From the IMG/VR virus record IMGVR_UViG_3300021142_000061, positions 1 through 43,423 of that record: a stretch of 43,423 nt of DNA; one strand, given 5' to 3'. Source of the DNA: a virus. The notes below the pieces were generated by a model that saw only the letters and a program-made list of their open reading frames with translations, was not told the DNA's origin and searched no databases. Position 1 is the stretch's first letter, and each line of letters opens with the position of its first letter. A program made the translations under genes and the position numbers. Positions 29,084 through 38,046 of this stretch are shown here, one piece after another.

Positions 29084-30817
29084 TTCAATAAAGTGATTGC
29101 GCAGCCATTCCCAACGGAATGTATTGCGGCGAAGTTCAGGCGTATCTATATTATCTTCATAATATTTTACGCCATCATTTGCGCCCTTTAATGCCCATTC
29201 AGCATAGTTGCCATTAGCTACCGTGCGCCAGATATGCAGTCGGTATTGGGTTTCAACATTTGGCATTGTATCGGTAAACTCTCGCAGCTTATGTGCCTCA
29301 CGAAATGCGGTGCGCCAAGTATGATATGGTGAAGCATCAAATGATCCATAGCAAGATACAATCGGCACAACTTCATGAGCAAAGCTTAGCGTATAATCTG
29401 TTCCAAACTCACCAAAGGGCGGAGCATTAATAACCATATCACGATTATACAACACAATTCCCATATGTCCATAACGCAAACCATTGACCGTGTTTTCGCT
29501 ATAAAAAATATAATGCTTTGGCTTCTGCCAATAATCAGAACCGATATCAAAATTAAATGTAGGATGAATTATGGTTTTGGCAAACACTGCATAAAAGTAT
29601 GGTGTTTCAGATGCAGTAGCCGCTGCTTTAAGAGCGTTCTCCATACCACTTACGCCATGCACTCGCTTAGCATGAGGAAACTTGTTTACTAGTTTATTCC
29701 AGTTTGCATCTGCTTCTGGCTCATCATATGATATAAAGATAATATCATTTAGTGCATCAAATCCATAATCTGGATAGCGCAACAAATGAGGATATTCATA
29801 TAATTCATCCTTTACAATGCAATCACGAGGAACAAGCGTGGTGCTATTATTCTTATTAATGCTTACTGCTGGTCGTTTATCCCATAAACAAACATCTGGA
29901 TAATCTGCAAATCCTGTATGCGAATACACTGTATAGATTGAACTTAATCTAGGCGTAGCATTAAGTTCTTGTGCCAAACTATCATGCGTTATCTTTTGTG
30001 ATGGCCATAGTTTTCTCTTTACAGGTTCGTGATTAAAGTTATAGGATGGATTCCAATCACCAAGATAACTTGGAACATGAATTAAAAATGTATCGCCTTT
30101 TTCACAAGTGCCACTTGGCCAGCAATGTATCTGGCGTTCTTCGCCTTCTTCTGGCAACCAATCAAAATCAAATTCATCATAGTTACATGTATCACTAACT
30201 ATCCATAACCATGGTTTGGTTGCTCGTTTAATAGCAGACTTTACCGCTTCTTCCATTGTCGTAACCAATCGAACTTTATAATCATGTTTAGGCAATGTAT
30301 GCGTGTTAGTGTCAATGCAGCAAATATCATAATAAGTGCCGCTATAAGTTAGATTAGCTGCATGATATTTTATGTTATTGCTGCCTCTGTCCAGTGTGGT
30401 ATAGCTTAGTCGTTCTTTACCAAGCATTGTAAATTCATGATTAAGTTGCCAGTCCCATACACTTGGAAACCAATTAAAATTAAAATTTGAATAATCTATA
30501 AGTGGGTCTTTTTTCCATTCCCACTTGCCAATAGCAGGATAAAGTATTGGCAATATATCCTTATGAAATAAGGTGTCGCCGTTATTTTCTATGGAAATCA
30601 ACCAAGTTGTAAAGCAATCTGGGTTATCATGACTAGCCCAAGCATGCATCATTTTGGCTTGATGGCGGTTAGGAAGATACCGCAAATTAAATTGAGAATA
30701 ATCTACTGCCAGATGACATAACCAAATATAATCAGTGCGACTAGTAGCAATAGCTTTGGCTATTAGTTCTTTAATATCATCGCAATCATCATAGTCATAC
30801 CAATAGATATCAAACAT
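29063..30817 (-). CDS. Large repeat protein, glycosyltransferase-like (last gene of the radical SAM operon)
   Basis: 584 aa. At least three related blocks start near residues 15, 186 and 390, with the pattern 'A.K.A...T...W.W.v' followed by F[ND][FL]..[LF]P and a downstream His-aromatic pair: FNLRYLPN, FNFNWFPS, FDFDWLPEE and a weaker FNFDIG. The third block starts IIFISYDEPEADANWNKLVN, closely like the glycosyltransferase-like protein at 39441 (IFLSYKEPNADANF). So it looks like a tandem array of one GT-A-like fold, some copies degenerate: the third lacks the acidic DxD, reading YAVFAKT. Such repeats occur in aquatic phage unknowns. Activity is not shown. Confidence 0.65.
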   Translation of the reverse strand: MFDIYWYDYDDCDDIKELIAKAIATSRTDYIWLCHLAVDYSQFNLRYLPNRHQAKMMHAWASHDNPDCFTTWLISIENNGDTLFHKDILPILYPAIGKWEWKKDPLIDYSNFNFNWFPSVWDWQLNHEFTMLGKERLSYTTLDRGSNNIKYHAANLTYSGTYYDICCIDTNTHTLPKHDYKVRLVTTMEEAVKSAIKRATKPWLWIVSDTCNYDEFDFDWLPEEGEERQIHCWPSGTCEKGDTFLIHVPSYLGDWNPSYNFNHEPVKRKLWPSQKITHDSLAQELNATPRLSSIYTVYSHTGFADYPDVCLWDKRPAVSINKNNSTTLVPRDCIVKDELYEYPHLLRYPDYGFDALNDIIFISYDEPEADANWNKLVNKFPHAKRVHGVSGMENALKAAATASETPYFYAVFAKTIIHPTFNFDIGSDYWQKPKHYIFYSENTVNGLRYGHMGIVLYNRDMVINAPPFGEFGTDYTLSFAHEVVPIVSCYGSFDASPYHTWRTAFREAHKLREFTDTMPNVETQYRLHIWRTVANGNYAEWALKGANDGVKYYEDNIDTPELRRNTFRWEWLRNHFIELYGDVQ

Positions 30818-31934
30818 TGTGGCTGTTGTAACCTGGCATCAAATAATTAATTTGGCGTTGTTCATAATCTTCATCTGCCCAACTATAATCATAAACTGCC
30901 TTAACGCCATCTATCTCAATGCTATAAATGTCTAGCTTGTCGCTCATCATATCCCAAATTTTATAAGGATCATGAGTTCCAAAACTACTTTCTAAATCAA
31001 CATGACCTAATTCAAGATATCCTAAACTTAAATTTACATTACTTGGATCATATCCTTCACGGCGTAACCAAGCGGTAAACGCATCTTGGTCTTTTGTATG
31101 CCAACTATGTTTGCCATAGATAACATCTCGCCCCCATTCAACATCAAATTCTCCACTATAATATTGAAGATGAGTAATAGCATCGCATGTTGCTTGGTCA
31201 AGTTGTGGAGCGCCTTCGTCACGAAATACTTCTATAAGTGTTTTGCCAATTTGTGTCCAATGCATATAAACGTGCGCAAACCTGCGGTCATATCCATTGA
31301 TAGCAAAACCCTCACGGTGTTCATTTTTTAAATTATAACGCCGTGCATTTAAAAATGTTGTAATTTGACTTGGACGAACCCAATCAGGAGCATAATGTTC
31401 TTTTCTAATGCTCAAGCACAATGTTTCAATCTCGTGACAAAGATTATTAATTTGCCTAATACTATATTTTACTTCTGGCGTAGCGAGTTTATAATATGGA
31501 CTAAGATTTTCGACAGTTCCTTGCAGATGTTCAAAATAATTATGAACAATATTCATAACATCATGATTTGGTCCACCGCCTCGCTTGCCATCTTCGTCTA
31601 TGCCAGTGATTGGAATCATAATATCATCAATTGTATAATTTGTTCGAATATCAAATGGTTCTAATCCAAATGATTGCCATACGCCTAATTCATTAAATGC
31701 CCAAATTCGAGAAGCATGCTTAGATAATTCCGATGCAAGATAATCAAGATTGCGTTGTGTCTTTGGCCAACCATGCCAACAATAATTTTTTTCCAGTTCG
31801 CTGTTCTTTTGTAATTCAATTTTAAGAGCAGCAACCCAATCACGTGCTAATTGATTGTCATTTGGTTTAATGTAATAGGTAAGCATATCACCTTTGCTTA
31901 CTGGATTTCTTAATGTTACTGCTATTTTACTCAT
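30810..31934 (-). CDS. Conserved hypothetical in the radical SAM operon, 374 aa
   Basis: No family recognised with confidence. Visible blocks are PNHDVMNIVHNYFEHLQG (about 120-137), INNLCHEIETLCLSIRKEH (about 163-181), NGYDRRFAHVYMHWTQIGKT and YLELGHVDLESSFGTHDPYK. Many His, Asp and Glu residues in conserved-looking helices could bind a metal, as in ferritin-like or Fe-dependent oxygenase folds, but I cannot confirm this. It has no signal peptide or membrane segment. It overlaps the radical SAM gene before it by 4 bases and the repeat protein after it by 8. Confidence 0.7.
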   Translation of the reverse strand: MSKIAVTLRNPVSKGDMLTYYIKPNDNQLARDWVAALKIELQKNSELEKNYCWHGWPKTQRNLDYLASELSKHASRIWAFNELGVWQSFGLEPFDIRTNYTIDDIMIPITGIDEDGKRGGGPNHDVMNIVHNYFEHLQGTVENLSPYYKLATPEVKYSIRQINNLCHEIETLCLSIRKEHYAPDWVRPSQITTFLNARRYNLKNEHREGFAINGYDRRFAHVYMHWTQIGKTLIEVFRDEGAPQLDQATCDAITHLQYYSGEFDVEWGRDVIYGKHSWHTKDQDAFTAWLRREGYDPSNVNLSLGYLELGHVDLESSFGTHDPYKIWDMMSDKLDIYSIEIDGVKAVYDYSWADEDYEQRQINYLMPGYNSHNV

Positions 31935-33223
31935 ATGTTATTCCACCAATCTAAGACATCGCCAGTCAAGATATCTTCCATTTTTATTTTAGCATCTTTG
32001 CGGATAGATTCCAATTTTAAAAGATGCGCCTTGCCACGAATTGCTTCACGCTTATAGGTTTGGGGAAACTGTTCTTCAAAAGTAGGACGAGTTTTAAGAT
32101 GTTCTAGCGTGTCCCATAAACTTTGTGTGCGACGAGTGATGAGTGGCTTGATGCGCTCCTGTATGCCCTCTAAAAGCGGTTCTAGCACCGTTCTAGGCAG
32201 CGCCAATGGACTGAGTAATATATCAGAAGAGAAGGCAAATACAACTTTACTCAACAGTTCTACATTTAGTTCATCGGATAAATTGATAATGCTCTCAAGG
32301 TCGAAAAGACCAGGTAAAGTAAGAGTAAAATCAATACGCATCTGTCTAGGGTGTTTTGAAGATTCAATCCCCCGTCGAAAGCTATTATACCACTCGCTAT
32401 AATTAAGGCCAGTCCTAACATATTCGCCTATTGCTCCTGTTCCATCTAAACTTGCACATATTTCCCAATGTGGAAAATGTTCAAGAAGTTCCCATAGGGT
32501 TCCTTCTTTATCCTGACAATAACTCAAGTTTGTATTATATCTTACACGAACTTGGTCTGCATAGTCAAGTTCTATTATACGGCGCATGAATGTCCAATGT
32601 TCGTCATAGAGTAACGGTTCGCCGCCTACCCAGTAAATTTCACGGACACTTTTATTTTCAATGGCTTGCTTGAACTCAGGTATAACTACATCACGTGTAA
32701 AATCACGAATAGCATGACGGTTTTTAGGTTGCATCCAATGATTTTTTGGGTTAGACAAATCAACCATATTGTTTTTACGAACTTCAACTTCCCATGCACT
32801 GCTTAACATATCGCCACACATACGACATTTGAAGTTGCATACATTGCTATAACGATAATCCCACGATATAGGTTCTAGGGTTGTGTAGCCATCGCTATCT
32901 GTATTAGCCACCGCAGCATCTCGTAAATGACCAAAAAGATGTCCAAAGTAATCACGATATACAGAAGTGTTAAGTAACTTTTTATCGCAGACCTCACATG
33001 CTGATGGAACCGTACCAGCCAACCATTGCTTTCTAATTTCTCTAATATGTTCGCCATTCCACCAATCCTTTAATGTGAGCGGCGTAAATTGTCCATCACC
33101 ACCAGCCGTGTCGATATACTGTTGAAAATTTTGGGCAGGTTCACGAGAAGCACAGCATAGGCGTCTTTCACCGACAGGAGAAATAAATGTGTGCGTAAAT
33201 GGAGCCAAGCAAAAATCATTCAT
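31931..33223 (-). CDS. Radical SAM enzyme 6 of the array (short 'CxxPF' type)
   Basis: 430 aa. The N-terminus has FCLAPFTHTF and RRLCCASRE (5-28), then VPSACEVCDKKLL (near 72), cysteine motifs that recall twitch/SPASM auxiliary-cluster domains moved to the front. The core motif CNFKCRMC has cysteines at 129, 133 and 136, and YWVGGEPLLYDEHW (near 195) is the SAM-binding GGEP segment. NTNLSYC and ASLDGTGAIGEYVR give the later strands. It is the same subfamily as the two genes upstream of it in the operon. The substrate is unknown. The overlap with its neighbours is 4 and 8 bases. Confidence 0.9.
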   Translation of the reverse strand: MNDFCLAPFTHTFISPVGERRLCCASREPAQNFQQYIDTAGGDGQFTPLTLKDWWNGEHIREIRKQWLAGTVPSACEVCDKKLLNTSVYRDYFGHLFGHLRDAAVANTDSDGYTTLEPISWDYRYSNVCNFKCRMCGDMLSSAWEVEVRKNNMVDLSNPKNHWMQPKNRHAIRDFTRDVVIPEFKQAIENKSVREIYWVGGEPLLYDEHWTFMRRIIELDYADQVRVRYNTNLSYCQDKEGTLWELLEHFPHWEICASLDGTGAIGEYVRTGLNYSEWYNSFRRGIESSKHPRQMRIDFTLTLPGLFDLESIINLSDELNVELLSKVVFAFSSDILLSPLALPRTVLEPLLEGIQERIKPLITRRTQSLWDTLEHLKTRPTFEEQFPQTYKREAIRGKAHLLKLESIRKDAKIKMEDILTGDVLDWWNNI

Positions 33224-34379
33224 AACCTATTGCCGCCGCTATCTCACTATGATGGTCACTGAACTTTTGATTACGTTGTAGGTCACTATTTTTTAATACT
33301 TGCACAAGTTTACTGCAATCGCTGCCTTCTCCTTGCATCATAAATTGTAATAGGTTTGCAACTTCATGCGCATATGGACCGCTATATTTTTCTAATTTGT
33401 CATAGATAAGTTTCTTTGCCGCATCATTCAAACGAGCAATACTAAAATGCCAAGCATCATGTAGCACATTAAAGTATACATAATCAAAACGTTGCTGTGC
33501 AATCCACTGGCACATTTCATCAATATAATAAAAATTTTGCACATTCGAAGTCATGCACAATTGTAATTTAATATTACGATTAGTATCTCGTAAATCATAA
33601 AAACGTTGTAGATTATCTATTGTTTTATTCCAGTTAGCGCCATAACGTTGATACTCAAATCGTGGACCAATATCATCTATTGATAACGCAATCTCAACCA
33701 ACTTAAAGTGTGGCCATAATTCTAAACCACGTTTTGGAAATGTAGTAAGATTTGTATTGTAATGAATTTCAATATCGCTTGCATATCCCATTTCAACTGC
33801 AATTTCTAACAGCGTAAAGTGTTCGTCAATTAAAAAAGGTTCGCCACCAGTAAATTCAAAATATTTTGTACTTGATAATAATTGGGTCAAATCTTCCCAG
33901 AATTTTTTTGACTCACGAGGCCACCGACCATTAACAAGATTATCTCTTGCACTTTGATTATTAGGATAGATATCAATTTCTTCTTGTGCCCACTTTGAAC
34001 TGCTAAAGCTGCCACAAATACGACATTTTAAATTACAAATGTTTCCAAGTTTTAAATCAAGAAACGTAAGACTTCCATCGCTGCTACTGGTAAATTTTTG
34101 GTCACCTATAATTTGTCGCAACCTAGCTATACTATGCATGCGTTTGCTAGTACGTCCACTATCTTCTTCTGCCCAACAACGATTACAGTTAGCAGGTTTT
34201 TCACCATTAAGAAAACTTTGGCGAAGATTATTCATATAAGAACTGTTAAATGCTTCGGTCAACGTATTTGTTTTTAAATCAATGTCAGGTATGGTTTCAT
34301 AACTTAAACAGCATACTTTGCATTTTCCCATTGGGTCTGCTTCAATGCTTACAAATGGCAATACACAAAAGTTATCCAT
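33216..34379 (-). CDS. Radical SAM enzyme 5 of the array (short 'CxxPF' type)
   Basis: 387 aa. FCVLPFVSIEADP and CKVCCLSYE lie in the first 26 residues, and CNRCWAEEDSGRTSKR near 60. The radical SAM cysteines are at 115, 119 and 122 (CNLKCRIC). FEFTGGEPFLIDEHF near 172 and YNTNLTTFPKRG follow, with LSIDDIGPRFEYQRYG as the next strand. The motifs align with enzymes 4 and 6, so the three are paralogues, but the sequences between motifs differ widely, so they probably have distinct targets. Its ends overlap both neighbours by 8 bases. Confidence 0.9.
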   Translation of the reverse strand: MDNFCVLPFVSIEADPMGKCKVCCLSYETIPDIDLKTNTLTEAFNSSYMNNLRQSFLNGEKPANCNRCWAEEDSGRTSKRMHSIARLRQIIGDQKFTSSSDGSLTFLDLKLGNICNLKCRICGSFSSSKWAQEEIDIYPNNQSARDNLVNGRWPRESKKFWEDLTQLLSSTKYFEFTGGEPFLIDEHFTLLEIAVEMGYASDIEIHYNTNLTTFPKRGLELWPHFKLVEIALSIDDIGPRFEYQRYGANWNKTIDNLQRFYDLRDTNRNIKLQLCMTSNVQNFYYIDEMCQWIAQQRFDYVYFNVLHDAWHFSIARLNDAAKKLIYDKLEKYSGPYAHEVANLLQFMMQGEGSDCSKLVQVLKNSDLQRNQKFSDHHSEIAAAIGYE

Positions 34380-35676
34380 GTAACATTCCTAATTCAGGAA
34401 CAATATCAAGCAATTTTTCACCACGAATTGTATCCATTTTATTTGTGCGATCCCAAAACTGTGGTATAAGATGTGACTTATCATCTGCCATCATAAAATT
34501 AATAGCACTTTCAAAACCAGTAGTTGCTCTTTTTAAACTATCTAATGGCGTTAGCCATTTGATATGCTCAAGATACATTTCTTGAATATCTACTTTGTAT
34601 TGAAATGGTAGAATATCAATTCTAAAAAATGGTGGGTCTTGTAAAATATTAACGTTCAAATCTTGTGGTTTTAAAAAACCTTTAGCAACCCAGTCACGAT
34701 GAAAACTTGGTAGTTGTAGTGCATTCATTACGCTTAATGTTGGACTGATATAAAAATCAACCTGTGGACATATACGCAGCATTTCTTCACGATTGCGCTC
34801 AGTTTGCGCCCAATCTGTTCCTTTGCGTACTAATTCTGCAAGTGGTCCCATCGCATCAAGACTTGCTCCTACACAAACATTTGTAAATTCATTCCAAAGT
34901 TCTAATACGTTTTGCTTTTTATAACGAAGTTCACTGAAATTAGTATTATATATAAGTCTTACATTATTCTTGCCTTTTTTTAGAAGAGCATTAAGAATAC
35001 GATAGTGTTCTTCCATAATGAGCGGCTCGCCGCCCGCAAAGTAGATATGTTCAACATAATCAAGATGCGGTTCAAGTTGCTCCCACACATCTAATTGAGT
35101 GCGACCAGCATACTCAACTCGTGCATTTCTTTTCTTAAATTGTTCAGAATTACCGCCATTTAATTTAATAAGTTTTAATTGATCATCATACCAATTTGAA
35201 CTAAAGATATGACCACAACTGCGGCAACGAAAGTTGCAGAGGTTTGAAAAGCGAATATCCCAATAAGATAAGGTAAGTTCTTCAAGATGACCGTTGGATT
35301 CAGTATTATCTACTCGACCAATGTGATGTCCAAATCGTTTATTGCTGCTATTGCGCATGCTAAAAAACCCAGCTTCTTCTTGCTCATAACATTTTTTACA
35401 AGCACCACATGGTTTTTCAGTTAGCATGTTTGTTCTAGTCTGACGCATAGCATCACTATTCCAAACTTCTTTAATTGTAGATTCTCGCAGATTACCTATT
35501 GAATGATCCATCTCAGCAGCACAACAAATATATGCTGGTCCTGTTGGAAATGCGTGTAAATGAGTCCAAGGCAACATACAAAATGTTTTGCTTTCCATCA
35601 GCAAAAACTTCTGTTGTTCATTAAGGTCTTCTAGTTTAATAAACTCAGGAGTACGCTCGTTATAATTATAACTCAT
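34372..35676 (-). CDS. Radical SAM enzyme 4 of the array (short 'CxxPW' type)
   Basis: 434 aa. A 30-residue extension precedes FCMLPWTHLHAFPTG (about 32-46) and YICCAAEMD. CGACKKCYEQEEAGF lies near 93. The radical SAM cysteines are at 147, 151 and 154 (CNFRCRSC), then IYFAGGEPLIMEEHY near 215, YNTNFSELRYKK and ASLDAMGPLAELVRKG. It has the same architecture as enzymes 5 and 6. I recognise the type as the 'twitch' radical SAM proteins of aquatic phages, whose reactions are not known to me. Confidence 0.9.
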   Translation of the reverse strand: MSYNYNERTPEFIKLEDLNEQQKFLLMESKTFCMLPWTHLHAFPTGPAYICCAAEMDHSIGNLRESTIKEVWNSDAMRQTRTNMLTEKPCGACKKCYEQEEAGFFSMRNSSNKRFGHHIGRVDNTESNGHLEELTLSYWDIRFSNLCNFRCRSCGHIFSSNWYDDQLKLIKLNGGNSEQFKKRNARVEYAGRTQLDVWEQLEPHLDYVEHIYFAGGEPLIMEEHYRILNALLKKGKNNVRLIYNTNFSELRYKKQNVLELWNEFTNVCVGASLDAMGPLAELVRKGTDWAQTERNREEMLRICPQVDFYISPTLSVMNALQLPSFHRDWVAKGFLKPQDLNVNILQDPPFFRIDILPFQYKVDIQEMYLEHIKWLTPLDSLKRATTGFESAINFMMADDKSHLIPQFWDRTNKMDTIRGEKLLDIVPELGMLHG

Positions 35677-37024
35677 TATACCATTCTACCAATTCTGGAA
35701 AAGTTTTACGAAAATCTTTATTGCGACGTTGATCATATTGTTCATAAAAAGTTTTAAAATCTTTTTGCAAAACATCCATTGAACTAGCGCCCGCATGAGG
35801 AGATTCAACACTATTTAAGTATTCAATCAAACGCTTAATATGTTCTATCTCCATTTGGTGAAGCCAGTTGCTCTCACCCCAACGTTCAAGAAACTGCTGT
35901 AAACGTTGCCTACAACTTTGCTTAATGCTATCTGGCATAACCAATGGACTTTGAAAACTTGGAAAACGTAAGATGTTTAACGTAACAGTTAAACTATCAC
36001 GTCCATAGGCTTGTTTAAAATCAATCATATGTTCTAAGAAATCAGGAAGTTTAGGCAAGCAAACTCCATTAATTGTTGCCATAACATGCAGTTGGTTAAC
36101 TGCGCCACTTTTGTATAATTTAACCATATTATCAAACCATTGATAATAATTTAAACCATCACGAATATATTCTGCTTGACCATTCATGCTTTCGCAACTA
36201 GTATAGAGTTCAACATCCAAGCCTTTAACTGCGTCGATAAACTCATCAAGTTTTTTTGATTCTAAACCAAGATTAGAATTGATTGCTAGTTTTGTTTGGC
36301 TCTTGCCTACATTTTCTTTAAACCAATCTAATAATTTCCATGTATGACCACTCATAAGTGGTTCACCGCCAGTAATGCGAAGTTCCCGAAGAGTTTTATG
36401 TAAATCGGTTTCCCACCATTTAAAGAAAGCATCTACATATGGATTTGTATCGGTATAACCGTAGAGTTGGCTGCTGTCGTGAGCATGTGTAAAATGATTG
36501 CGCCCATCGCTATCCAACCCGCTATACGAGCCATTAGACTTAATATCTCGAACCCAAGTTGTGCTAAAAGCAGGATTACAATAAGAACAGGCAAAATTAC
36601 AAGTGCGGTCAAAGGCTATCTCCAATGTGCGAAGATTTACATCGCTATCCGATGGAAGAACAAAAGCATCATGCAATTCTTCTTCACTGTATATCATACT
36701 TTTATATGGACGATCACTTATAGCAGTTGAACTACTATCTTCAATTCGCCAACAATATTCACAACCAGTGGGTCTTTCACCACGTTGCATTTGCGCACGC
36801 TGTTCTTTTTTTTGCGGTGTATTGTGCAATGCCGATGGATTAGCTAATACTTGTTCCACAGTTACTTGATGTGGAAGTGGATGGTGGCAACTTGTTGTTT
36901 GGCCGCTACCTAACCAAATAGTTGCATTATACCACTTTGCACCACAGAATGATGCACTTTTGGTATCCAGAACACGTTTTTTATATTTTAAAAATGATTC
37001 ATCTGGTTGTTTGCTTGTTACCAC
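35666..37024 (-). CDS. Radical SAM enzyme 3 of the array (long 'CxAKW' type)
   Basis: 452 aa. The N-terminus has FCGAKWYNATIWL and TTSCHHPLPHQ (about 26-51), then GCEYCWRIEDSS near 98. The radical SAM cysteines are at 142, 146 and 149 (CNFACSYC), followed by NPAFSTTWVRDIK. LRITGGEPLMSGHTW lies near 217. The C-terminus ends YDQRRNKDFRKTFPELVEWY. All these blocks recur in enzyme 1 (38039) and in the solitary plus-strand enzyme at 4400, so this subfamily is duplicated across the genome. The conserved DxRR...FP end may be a docking element (inference). Confidence 0.9.
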   Translation of the reverse strand: MVTSKQPDESFLKYKKRVLDTKSASFCGAKWYNATIWLGSGQTTSCHHPLPHQVTVEQVLANPSALHNTPQKKEQRAQMQRGERPTGCEYCWRIEDSSSTAISDRPYKSMIYSEEELHDAFVLPSDSDVNLRTLEIAFDRTCNFACSYCNPAFSTTWVRDIKSNGSYSGLDSDGRNHFTHAHDSSQLYGYTDTNPYVDAFFKWWETDLHKTLRELRITGGEPLMSGHTWKLLDWFKENVGKSQTKLAINSNLGLESKKLDEFIDAVKGLDVELYTSCESMNGQAEYIRDGLNYYQWFDNMVKLYKSGAVNQLHVMATINGVCLPKLPDFLEHMIDFKQAYGRDSLTVTLNILRFPSFQSPLVMPDSIKQSCRQRLQQFLERWGESNWLHQMEIEHIKRLIEYLNSVESPHAGASSMDVLQKDFKTFYEQYDQRRNKDFRKTFPELVEWYNEL

Positions 37025-38046
37025 GATGTTGCGTATCCTTTATTAAAATTTTGTGAACAGCATTTATTTTTACATTCATCGTAATTGTTTAAACTATTAA
37101 AAAAATCGTCCCACATTTCATCTTTTAATATATCACCAATATTTCTTGTATTCAAATTATATTGTGGTTGTCGAAACTCTTGCCAACGAGTGTGATTATA
37201 CCTATTTGCCATCCAACAACAAGGATAGAAATAGCCGTCACTGCTTATATAAAGACCCTTGTTACCAATTTTACATAATGGAATAATATCGCTGTCACGA
37301 TTAATATTAGTATATAAATCTGTATTAATTAAATTTTTACCGTTATCTAATAATTTTCTATTAGTGAGATTTATTATTTGACGTTCAAAACGATGTCCTT
37401 TTGCAATATATTGTTGAGCGGGTTCTAAATCATCACTGCCTTCAATATTATAATTAGAGTATTTGCTACCAAATTTAGTGCTGTATGTAATTTGAAATAT
37501 ATCAAAATTCCATTTAGTAGCTAAATCCTTCATCGTCATAATATCATATTGATTATATTTAAAAACAATAGCAGCCCAAGTGAGGATAACATTACTATTT
37601 TCTCTGACAGTTTTAACGGCAGTTTTAATACTATCCCAGTTACTATTGATGCGATATTTTTCATTGCTTTGTTGATCCCATCCATCTAAACTAAAATGGA
37701 TTTCATCATATTGATTTAAATTTGCTGCAAGTTTTTTCCACCATGCTTCGTTACGATAACTGCCGTTTGTAATAATACGAAGACTTAAATTAGGTTTAGT
37801 AATTTTAAGATATTCAATTATTTCTAAAAATTCTTTACCGTAAATTGGATCACCATCATCGCCACAGAAACTAATTTGCCAAACCTCTTGCAAAAAGCCA
37901 GGGTTAAAATTTTTTTTAAAAAAATCTAAACTTAGACTTGTTTGGACTAAAGTATCGGGTATTTCCACACGTGGACAGCGTGGGCATCGCAAACTACATA
38001 TACTGCTATTTTCAATATGCCAATGCCAAATAGGAAATTTATACAT
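37018..38046 (-). CDS. Radical SAM enzyme 2 of the array, SPASM-like C-terminus and altered GGEP motif
   Basis: 342 aa from the ATG at 38046, which overlaps the upstream gene by 8 bases like the other junctions. It differs from its neighbours. The radical SAM motif is at the very N-terminus (CSLRCPRC, cysteines 17, 21, 24). The SAM segment reads SFCGDDGDPIYGKEF near 57, with GDDGDP in place of GGEP. The extra cysteines are C-terminal: PLCKIGNKGLYISSDGYFYP followed by CCW near 279, and NYDECKNKCCSQNF near 322, a SPASM/twitch-like arrangement. This is the layout of peptide-modifying enzymes such as sactisynthases and anSMEs. The protein lacks the N-terminal cysteine domain of the others. Confidence 0.9.
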   Translation of the reverse strand: MYKFPIWHWHIENSSICSLRCPRCPRVEIPDTLVQTSLSLDFFKKNFNPGFLQEVWQISFCGDDGDPIYGKEFLEIIEYLKITKPNLSLRIITNGSYRNEAWWKKLAANLNQYDEIHFSLDGWDQQSNEKYRINSNWDSIKTAVKTVRENSNVILTWAAIVFKYNQYDIMTMKDLATKWNFDIFQITYSTKFGSKYSNYNIEGSDDLEPAQQYIAKGHRFERQIINLTNRKLLDNGKNLINTDLYTNINRDSDIIPLCKIGNKGLYISSDGYFYPCCWMANRYNHTRWQEFRQPQYNLNTRNIGDILKDEMWDDFFNSLNNYDECKNKCCSQNFNKGYATSW

